From positions 15,566,360 to 15,630,359 of the forward strand of contig NC_039368.1 of the NCBI RefSeq assembly GCF_003573695.1: 64,000 bases of DNA, in the 5' to 3' direction. This DNA is from Papaver somniferum. Taxonomy: Eukaryota; Streptophyta; Magnoliopsida; Ranunculales; Papaveraceae. A program made the position numbers and the translations under genes. The notes below the pieces were generated by a model. The model searched no databases. It saw only the letters and a program-made list of their open reading frames with translations, and was not told the origin of the DNA. Positions 56,178-64,000 of this stretch are shown here, in pieces (within the stretch, counting starts at the first letter, position 1; every line of letters begins with the position of its first letter).

Positions 56178-57819
56178 ATGGACAGAAGTGTTATCTCTAT
56201 AAACGTACCGCCAGTCTTCGATGGCTCGAATTACTTATGGTGGAAAATTGTTATGCGTGCCTTTCTTCAAGCGCGTGATTTTCAATCATGGGTTCGTGTT
56301 GTTAATGGCTATAATCCTCCATTGGTTACAGTAGACAGTGTAACTGTTGCAAAGGATATTGGTGAGTATGATCCTGTTGAGATTCTCGCTGCAAAAGAAA
56401 AATTCTGACGGATTAAATGCTATCATCCATGCCAATACCCCAGATTTTCATCACCACGTGACCACATCCACTCGGTCTAAAGATGCTTGGGATATCTTAG
56501 AAACCGTATTTGAAGGGAATACCTCCGAGAAAGAAGCTACGCTTCAAAACCTAAATTCTGATTGGGAAAATCTTCGTATGGCTGATGAAGATTCATTTGA
56601 TGAGTTTAATCACAAAGTGTCTGAAATTGTTAATGCATCTTTTGCATTGGGTAAGACTATTCCTGAAAAAAGGACATTGTGATGAAATTCTCATATCGCT
56701 GCCAGCTATATACGATTCTAATGCCATCGTTGAAGGAAATAATCTTGAAACACTTTCCAGAAATACTCTTGTTGGAAAGTTAAAGATATTTGATCATGAG
56801 CATATATCCAAATCTGGAAAGGTTATGGCTTTCAAAGCACAAAAGAACACTAAATTACTTGATAAAAGTAAAAGTGTTGGCAACTTGGTGGATGATCCTA
56901 TTGAGACTAATTCATCAAATGAGGATCTTGAAAACTCAATCTCTCTAATCATAAGACAGTTTAGAGATCTTCTTTTGAAGAGAAGTAAATGGTTCACCAG
57001 AGATAAACCTAGATCATCAGTTAAACCTCAAGATCATGTTCCTCATAAAAACAGGGACATTGTCGACACTGATGATGAGGATATGCCACAGTGCTTTAAG
57101 TGTAAAGGTTTGGTCATGTTGCTAATGAGTGTCCAAATCGTGTAAAATACACTGGGAACAAAGATCTTGCTGTAACTCTTGATGAAATGTCTTATTACTA
57201 TGATTCAAATGAAGATGAAAAATCAAGTTTAGGACTCCTTGGCGAAAATATTAATTTTGATAATTGTAACAATACATACATCAATCTTGATATTCTTCCT
57301 GGAAAAACTTCTTCGACTACTTTGGAGGATAAAATGGATTTTTCTCTATCCATTGAAAATTCTACCTCACATGTTTCAGGTACTTCAATTTGTTTAGCAT
57401 CATGTTAGGCTATGGTGTATGAACCATCCTCCACATTGACATGTTCTTATTGTACTATTAAGGGTCATGAACTCTCTAATTGTTTCAAGTACAAACATAA
57501 AGTAAGATATGTTAACAAACTGCAACGGAGAGCAAATCGATTAGCAAACAAGCTCAAACTTGTTCTGAAGTCGAACCCTTTTGAGGTATGTAAATTTAAA
57601 TCATCTCCTAAGAAGTTAATTTCTAAAGAAAAAGTTAGATCTCTACAGAAAAGAACTAGGTCTAAACGATCTGTGAAAAAGGGTGTTGAGAACTCCGTAC
57701 AGGAATCACATGGTGGACAGATTATTGTTCACCCAACACAGCCTAATTATGTTGAAGGTGCATCTTGTCTCATGTGCCCTAATTCAAAGAAACAAGAGTT
57801 ATACTCGATCGGGTTTTAG
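56178..57819 (+). pseudogene. C gag: UBN2-type domain and two zinc knuckles
   Basis: The ATG at 56178 begins MDRSVISINVPPVFDGSNYL, the typical start of a copia gag with a UBN2-like domain (YLWWKIVMRAFLQARD). A shift near 56400 leads to RSKDAWDILETVFEGN and SFDEFNHKVSEIVN, and another near 56680 to DEILISLPAIYDSNA. The first knuckle (QCFKCKG..GHVANECPNR) is broken by a shift at about 57105. A TAG at 57409 precedes the second knuckle CSYCTIKGHELSNC (about 57439-57480) and a basic tail ending at 57819. Protein would assemble particles and bind RNA. Three shifts and one stop make it non-functional. No protease follows. Confidence 0.88.
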
Positions 57820-58102
57820 GAGCAGAATTGTATTTGTTGTTTGTGTTTTCTGAATTTCTGTTGCTCTTTTCATATCCTCAAACAGTACTGAAAAGGTTTT
57901 ATCTTGTTTGATTATTAAAAGGGGGTTAAAATCGAAAATTCCACCCTTTTTAGGGTTGTGTGTTGTTCGTACGTGAATCCTACTTACTCTGTATGTAGGT
58001 TCTGTTACCCTACATTCCTTTTTCCTTCCCTGAAAACTCTTCTTATCAAAAGATTGCTTGTGGAGCTAGTTTTGTGTAATTCTTTCACAATCTCATAATT
58101 GA
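57820..58102. other. C spacer
   Basis: Non-coding and T-rich; no motif seen. Confidence 0.6.
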
Positions 58103-58495
58103 ATGGTGACTCCAAGCATCAGATATTCTTATGGAAAAGATGTTAACATGATTGTTAAGCCATCAATCATGAAGGAAAAAGGTAAATCCCATTCATCTAC
58201 AACTTTGAAGAGAAAAAGGAAGAATGAGAAGAAACCAAAGGCTACCTCAAATCTTCAGAAGCTTTCTGGTGTTCTTGAAGAGTTGAAAGAAACAAGGATG
58301 GAGATGCAGCAAATAAAGGCGATTGTTTTAAGATCTCTTGAAATTCAGAAGGCCCTGGTTCGACATCAGTCAAGAAGGTTTGTTGGAATTGACTCCTTTC
58401 TTCGTGAACCTTATGTTCCAATGTCTATTGACGAGAAGGAGTTCGGGGACGATAAAGAATTTTCAAGAATCTTAATGTCTAGGAACTTTTTATGA
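58103..58495 (+). CDS. C downstream ORF, basic coiled-coil protein, unknown
   Basis: 130 intact codons, starting MVTPSIRYSYGKDVNMI. A Lys/Arg-rich stretch (STTLKRKRKNEKKPKATS) looks like a nuclear localisation signal. A heptad-like helix (LEELKETRMEMQQIKAIV) and an acidic C-terminal part (YVPMSIDEKEFGDDKEF) follow. It has no signal peptide or membrane segment, so an envelope-like role is not supported. It is the only uninterrupted ORF of C and sits where Sireviruses may carry an extra ORF. Function unknown; it could also be a remnant of a larger coding region. Confidence 0.5.
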   Translation: MVTPSIRYSYGKDVNMIVKPSIMKEKGKSHSSTTLKRKRKNEKKPKATSNLQKLSGVLEELKETRMEMQQIKAIVLRSLEIQKALVRHQSRRFVGIDSFLREPYVPMSIDEKEFGDDKEFSRILMSRNFL

Positions 58496-59684
58496 GAATT
58501 TATTCTTATGTTTTAAGAAGGATAACTAGGGTTTGGAATAGCAAATATTGTGATTACACATAGCTATTTCAACGATTTTCATCTTGCAATGTTTTTAGAT
58601 TTATTTATTTAAATTCTAACTTATTTGGAAGATGATTTTGCAGTATTAATCTTTATTGGTTTTATATGTTGCAAAAATATTTTATGGGATATGTTGTGTT
58701 CACGTTTGTGAACTATGATTATCTCATATGCTCAAAAGTTAAGTCTATTATGTCATTCTGCAAATATAGATAAAAGATAGAATGGACTTTTGAAAATTCT
58801 GTAGTATTGATCTTTCCCTGATCCACTTTTATGTGAAAGTACTGTATGGCTCCGTAAGTTTTCTTATGTTGGGCGCTTCTGATTAAATTAATCAATAAGG
58901 TCTTCTTGTGGTTAAATTATTCGAATTTATCGGATACAAATCCATGTGTTTTGTTAATGTCCGAAGAAATACTTCTTTTCTTGTAAAAGTAAGGTCGCTC
59001 ATGTTGTTCTTTCGTAAATGACTTATTATGGGGGAGAGTTCTTAATTGAACTTGTGCTTAATTGACAAACCTTTGTGGGGAGTGTGGTTCTGGAATATTA
59101 TAAGAGTCATCTTATATCTTAATAAAACCCTTGGTGATCATACACTAAGTTTCGACTATGTAAAATCATCGAAACAAGTTGATATGTTCTCTTTTAGTCA
59201 TGAATTATCTCTTTGAGAGTTTCATTATGATCCAGTAGTTTTCGTACCTTTGCCAATTTATATTAACAAAAAGGGTGAGAATTATTTTGGTAGTTCACAC
59301 TACATACATATGGTTTACGGATCATTATATAAGGGGGAGTGGTTTTCATTGTGAGATGAAATATTGACTAAGGGGGAGTGATACATATCACCGTAGTATT
59401 ATTGTCAAAGTTGTGATGCAATTGGACTTTGATGTTGTGTAATAATACTATGACAATGTATAACAATGATTAAGAGCATCTGTTTTCTTATTGTTATGGC
59501 TGCGGATCTTCAACAACAATGATACTGAGTTGAATACGTTCAGAATCGCTGGAGTAGCGAAGAGTTCAAGGAATGTTGAAGAGCCAAGGAAATCAAGCAT
59601 GATAGATGAGAAGCTACAAAGTTTATTTATTTTGTAATCCATATGTATTGATAGTTTTTCACTAAAATTGACAAAGAGGGAGAT
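58496..59684 (+). other. C 3' non-coding region with multiple purine tracts
   Basis: Purine tracts of AAGGGGGAG type stand at about 59031, 59332 and 59371, and the last (gacaaagagggaga) directly precedes the LTR at 59685. The last tract has an A in place of G. No coding sequence. Confidence 0.85.
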
Positions 59685-62250
59685 TGTTAGAGCACTGCTC
59701 GGTCGAACTCGCAAGCGTTGCTATCTCAAGCTTGTTTGTAAAGTTTAGTTGATCAAAATTATAGTCTTGATTTCTAGTCTACTTATAGCTATGTATCGAA
59801 TTAGGATAGAATGTGTAGTTGAGCTTTAGACTTCACGGCGTTCATCGATTGAAGACGAAGATCTATTAGGGAGAGCTTGGAGGAAATTCATCAACAAAAG
59901 GTATGTGGAGACTAAAACTTATTTATCACTAAGAAGTCTATTCTATTTTATCTTCTAATGAGACTAAGTTGTATAGCTATATAGACTTTTACATTTTACA
60001 CATTTGATATTTCGAGCTGAGTTTGTCTCAGTTATCTGTTTCTCGAAATATGTGTTCGAAGCTTTTTGCTTTAACTATGTTCATCATTATTCTTGACGAG
60101 TTTAGTTGGATACAAATTTATTTGTTGGAAACTAAATATTAAGTCAAAATATGATCATGCGAAAATCTCCTTGAAACATCTTACATGATTTGTGTGAGAG
60201 AATCATTTGATGTTGACTGGGAAAGTTTTGTATTGATCATTCGATCACTTGAAAATTACTTGAAGCTAATAGTTTGTGTGAGACAACTATTTTGTAGTCT
60301 TCTAAGGATGTTTCAATGATTGAAATGGGAGTTTAGAACAATTAACCATGTCTGGATACAACACGATAGGCATGCCCAGTATGCGAACTGTATTTTTATG
60401 ATTCAGGTCCGAGAACCTTGTTTGCGTACCTAGTATGCGAACGGTTTCACCTGAGTTAGGTCCGGGACAACTGTTTGTATACCTGGTTTGCGAACGGCTG
60501 GACAAGGCCAAGGTTCGGAGTTTTTGTTTGCATACCTGGTTTGCGAATACAGTAGTTTAAGTTCTAAAATCGGTTAAGTATGATTCTCATACTCATGAAC
60601 TAAACATTTATGAATTAAGGAATGCAATCTTTGCAGACTGTGGCTTAATATTCATGAATTGATTCTTGTATAAGTACTTTGTACAATTATGAATCAATCT
60701 GATTTTGTTTCAATTTGTTCATATATATTTCTATGAGATAGTGAAAAATTGAACAACTCTATTTGAAACACAATTAGATTCACTTGATTATCTTTCATGA
60801 TAGATTGATCATCATATTTGATTCATAAGTGTTAGATGAACGTGGTTAAGACAAAAGTGTTCATATGGCTAACCCTTGTTAACTGTTATTGAGCCAACTC
60901 ATTATACACGTTTAGGTCCGGTTATCTATATCTAAATGAAGGTATATTTAATTTGTGTGTAACAAGCTAAGACCATGTAACGATGGAGATTGATTGCTTT
61001 ATTTTAAAGCAGACTTAGCCTGAATCTTAAATCATAAGTTCATCTAATAATATTGAATGCTTTGTTACTGAGCTATCTTAGATATAATTGTAAGAAAACA
61101 CTGATTTGAAAGACTATATAAGGGAGAACTCTAGCAACTTGAAAACCTAATCCCGACACTTCCTGTGTCCTAGTTGCAAACTCGAGCCGATTCTCCTTTA
61201 ACCTAGGTTTTTCCAAAACCCTATTAGCTTAACGACTTGAAGACTTCATTTGGGATTCATGAAGCCAGATCCAACTATTTTCTCTGTAGTTGCGTATTCC
61301 GATCTTACTTGTTCTATCGTTTTGAGTAATATCTTCTCTAAGATTTGCTCGAGATTTATCTCCGATAGGTAAGATATAAAAAGTAGTCACAAAGTTCTTC
61401 GTCTAAGACTTTGTGATTCTGCACTAACTTATTCTACTACCATATAGTTAAGTTATTGTAAGGTGATTGATATTTCTAGGCTGCTCTTCGGGAGTGTAAG
61501 ACCAGATTATCAATTGGTTCCTGTTCACCTTGATTTATCATAAGACGAAACAAAACTTCATAGGTACTTTTCTGGGAGACAGATTTATCTATCAGAATAG
61601 ACATATTTGTGTGAGACAGGTTTTTTTATAAGTCTTTGACTTCGTTTCGTAGAAACTCTTAGTTGTGGGTGAGATCAACTAAGGGAATCAAGTGTACAGA
61701 ATCCGGCGTGGTTCTAGAGGCGTAAGGAACGTGACTGTAACTTAATCGATGTGAGACTTGTTTAGGACTCATTACATTCCAGTACGAAGTTAACTTGTAG
61801 TATGCTAGTGTCTGTAGTGGCTTAATACAATATGGTGTTCAATCTGGACTAGGTCCCGAGGTTTTTTGCATTTGTGGTTTCCTCGTTAACAAAATTTTTG
61901 GTCTCTGTGTTATTTCTTTTCTGCATTATATTTGTTTATATAATTGAAATATCACGGTTTGTGCGTAGTTCAATCAGTTGGTAAATCTAACCTTGTTTGC
62001 TGGATATAACTTGATTGACACTTGGGCATTGGTCTTTGGTACCTTCCAAGTTATTTCTCTTATCAATCAGGCTCATGGATTTTATCTGTTTGATTTGCTG
62101 ATTGGATTGAGAAATAAAGATAAAGCTCTTTGACATACCTCTTGATTGAGCTCGCTTTTAAGTTGGTGCACTCGGAATTATATTGGAGTTTAGTCCATAC
62201 AGATTGTCGAACGAATTATTGGGTGTGGTTGTTATACCCCCGCATTTTCA
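59685..62250 (+). repeat. C 3' LTR, 2566 bp
   Basis: Begins TGTTAGAGCACTGCTCGG and ends ..cccccgcattttca. Longer than the 5' LTR because it retains a ~230-280 bp stretch with the TATA box. Dyad units are at 60405-60550, and the gguccc/ttttctgcattt/cctcgttaacaaaat block at about 61850-61900. Confidence 0.92.
61114..61122 (+). promoter_or_regulatory. TATA box of C 3' LTR
   Basis: ctatataag followed by ggagaactctagcaac, a good plant core promoter. The corresponding stretch is missing from the 5' LTR. Confidence 0.6.
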
Positions 62251-62255
62251 AGACT

Positions 62256-62556
62256 AATAATGCTTGATGACTCAGGGGCGTTTGAAGGAGCATGGCGCAG
62301 GCCTGGAGTAGTTGAGGATGAGGAGCAAGGTTAGGTATTGGCAGCTTATAATGCTATCAGATAGGATAAAGGCTAAATCATTTAGCATTCGCACTTGGAG
62401 GGTGGCAGACTTAATGTAGTTACAGCAATAGTGCGGTAGGCACTGTCAGATAGACCTATAATTCCATCATTGTGGATTTTTTTAGAATTACTTAAATGGT
62501 TTACAAGTTGGGTTTTATCTTATGTGCCAAGGGACACAAATGCTGTAACCGACAAT
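62256..62556 (+). pseudogene. LINE RNase H, remainder after C insertion
   Basis: Frames continue the domain interrupted at 53753. They read DSGAFEGAWRRPGVVEDEE, LAAYNAIR and then WIFLELLKWFTSWVLSYVPRDTNAVTD-like pieces, as in plant LINE RNase H (RNase_H_like RVT_3 type). Several stops. Cut by the gypsy LTR at 62557. Confidence 0.7.
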
Positions 62557-64000
62557 TGATGAGTGCCAAATATTGTATATATTTATCCCTTTTTGTTGGC
62601 ATTTAACTCATCTTTTGTGCAGTAATTCTACATTTTATCCCATATTCTGTGTTTTCATTGTTTTCAAGAATAAATATTTTTCTTACTTAATTTTGCATTT
62701 TTAGGTATCAAATAAAGTCTGGATGATTTGCGGAGCAGAAAAGTAGTGAAAAGCCGGGAGGAATTACGCAAGGAAGCCGTGAAGAATGATGTGCGGAAGA
62801 CCAAAAGGGTAGAAATGGGCTTGAAGAAGAAGAATTGATCTTAAAGAAGAAGTGGGCTCTAGATTGTCCAAGCCCAAAACTCATTTCTCAAACCCAAATT
62901 CTAAACCCAAAGCCTAAAACCCAAATCCATTCCCGCCTCCGCCTGTAGCCGTCAGATTGGATCTCAGCTGAATCCAATGGTCTCTTCAGTAAAGTGCATC
63001 AAAATTCGAGGTTCTTGTCAAACACCATAGTGCTTAAATTCCAAGCCTTCAGATTAGATTGTAGTTGAATCCAACGATCGCTTCTAGGCCTGTTCATCAA
63101 ATCCCGATGATTCCGATCAACACTACAACACCTAACCTAATCTCGCACCGTAGACTTCGTTGTATTTTACATCCTACGGTCGCTACAAGCTGCTTCTTCC
63201 TTATCCGTCCGATCCACCTACCATCTCCATATCCAGCGGCTTCAGATCGCGGTACACCCATCTTGATACACCCGCCTAACACACTAATACTCGAACCCTA
63301 TACCCTAAACCAAACAGCACCTAATCTCTTCTCCATCGACTCCATCTTCTTCCCCCCATTCCTCTACAGAAACACCCATTCCACCACCATCACCTCCACC
63401 TGCTACTTCCATCATCCATCGCTCCTGTCACCACCATTTCTACCACCAACTCCTCTGTCTCAATCACCTATACATCCCCCTACTCTCTAGCCATCTATTA
63501 CATCAGCCCATCACCCTCTTTCTCGCTGGAACCCTAGGCGTGAAGAGTTGATGAAATAGATGAGGCTATAGATTGAAATTGAGGGCAGAGAAGGATCGAG
63601 AGAGAAGAGAAGAGGCATGGGTCACCACCAATTCAGCGGATTTGGTGAGCAATTTGAAATTGAAAACCTAATTTCAATTTAGGGTTTGAAAATTGGGTAT
63701 TTGGTGATATAAATAGTGTGATGTAGAGCAGAAGGGTGTTCTTGGGCTAGCCAAGATTCCCCCAAATTTGGGTTAGTGTATGTTTAATTTTAATTTTCAA
63801 TTTCAACTTCAAATCAATTTAAATCTTTAGGGTTATGTTTAATTTGTTCTCAATTCTGTTATTTTGTGCTGTTTAATTCTTGTTGTTATATTTCTGTTTA
63901 ATATTTGCTGTTTTTATAATTCCATGACCTGTTTAATTTCTGAATACCATGTCCTGTTACTTGATGTTTAATGCTTACTGTTCCTATTCTTCTTATGTTT
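62557..64000 (+). mobile_element. D: 5' part of a gypsy-type LTR
   Basis: Starts TGATGAGTGCCAAATATTG, a start typical of plant chromovirus (Tekay/Del-like) LTRs. It directly interrupts the LINE RNase H. The first 60 bp form an interrupted inverted repeat (gatgag..ctcatc and tgccaa..ttggca). The rest is non-coding, with a Pro/Thr-biased spurious ORF at 63065-63490. The element continues past the window. Confidence 0.6.

Larger units (their letters stand above)
53759..62250 (+). mobile_element. C: complete gag-only Sirevirus-type copia element
   Basis: LTRs 53759-56112 and 59685-62250, flanked by a perfect 5-bp duplication agact (53754-53758 and 62251-62255). Internal order: tRNA-Met primer site, gag with UBN2-like domain and two zinc knuckles, a small helical ORF, and a non-coding part with several AAGGGGGAG-like tracts. 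No protease, integrase, RT or RNase H is present. At 8.5 kb it is a TR-GAG type non-autonomous element, inserted in the LINE RNase H region. Confidence 0.92.

Noticed and set aside
58103..58495. Envelope-like gene of element C
   Set aside because: No signal peptide, transmembrane segment or glycosylation-rich region; the product is basic and helical.
62557..62620. Hammerhead ribozyme (CUGAUGAG-like start of LTR D)
   Set aside because: The GAAA core and the cleavage-side stem are missing; the word is the normal start of this LTR type.
63065..63490. 141-codon ORF at the right end
   Set aside because: Pro/Thr/His/Ile-biased with no domain, and located inside LTR D; a compositional open frame.

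Overview
The window is plant nuclear DNA. It is AT-rich, contains spliceosomal GT-AG introns, and carries Ty1/copia Sirevirus-type, Ty3/gypsy Tat-type and L1-type retroelements, a tRNA-derived SINE and TIR elements. No intact single-copy host gene is visible. A eudicot is very likely. A poppy-like genome is only a guess, because nothing here fixes the species.

Layout. (1) About 590-12659 is a Ty3/gypsy Tat-lineage element (T1, + strand). It has long repeat-rich LTRs, a tRNA-type PBS and a decayed gag-PR-RT-RNaseH-second RNaseH-integrase region, plus two antisense ORFs between integrase and the 3' LTR. One antisense ORF has two clean GT-AG introns. (2) 12660-13007 and 28737-28946 are fragments of a family-2 copia LTR (E). 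Between them lies A (13008-28736, - strand), a Sirevirus-type copia element without pol. A is split by B (16745-25281, + strand), a gag-only element with the same LTR family. Removing B rejoins an A reading frame. (3) 28947-29335 is a fragment of the S-family gypsy LTR, and 29336-33030 is a second Tat element (T2, - strand; LTR plus gag remnant). (4) 33031-42120 is AT-rich repeat ground: local tandem repeats, a copia LTR end, a SINE with a perfect 16-bp target-site duplication, a 1.3-kb TIR element holding nine small hairpins, and a putative Pack-MULE carrying a decayed ubiquitin-conjugating-enzyme exon. (5) 42121-54717 is a tandem segmental duplication (about 7.1 and 5.5 kb) containing an L1-like LINE. 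Copy 1 has a solo gypsy LTR (46470-47950) with target-site duplication; copy 2 keeps the empty site. (6) 53759-62250 is C, a complete gag-only Sirevirus-type element with a perfect 5-bp duplication. It is inserted in the LINE RNase H region, whose remainder is at 62256-62556. (7) 62557-64000 is the start of another gypsy LTR (D), running off the window.

How the parts relate. Everything except the captured E2 exon appears to be mobile-element sequence, and most coding parts are broken. The three copia elements A, B and C keep LTRs, PBS, purine tracts and, in B and C, gag with zinc knuckles, but no protease, integrase or RT. They would depend on an autonomous Sirevirus elsewhere. The nesting and the duplication give a readable order of events: LINE, then C inside it, then the tandem duplication, then S into copy 1.
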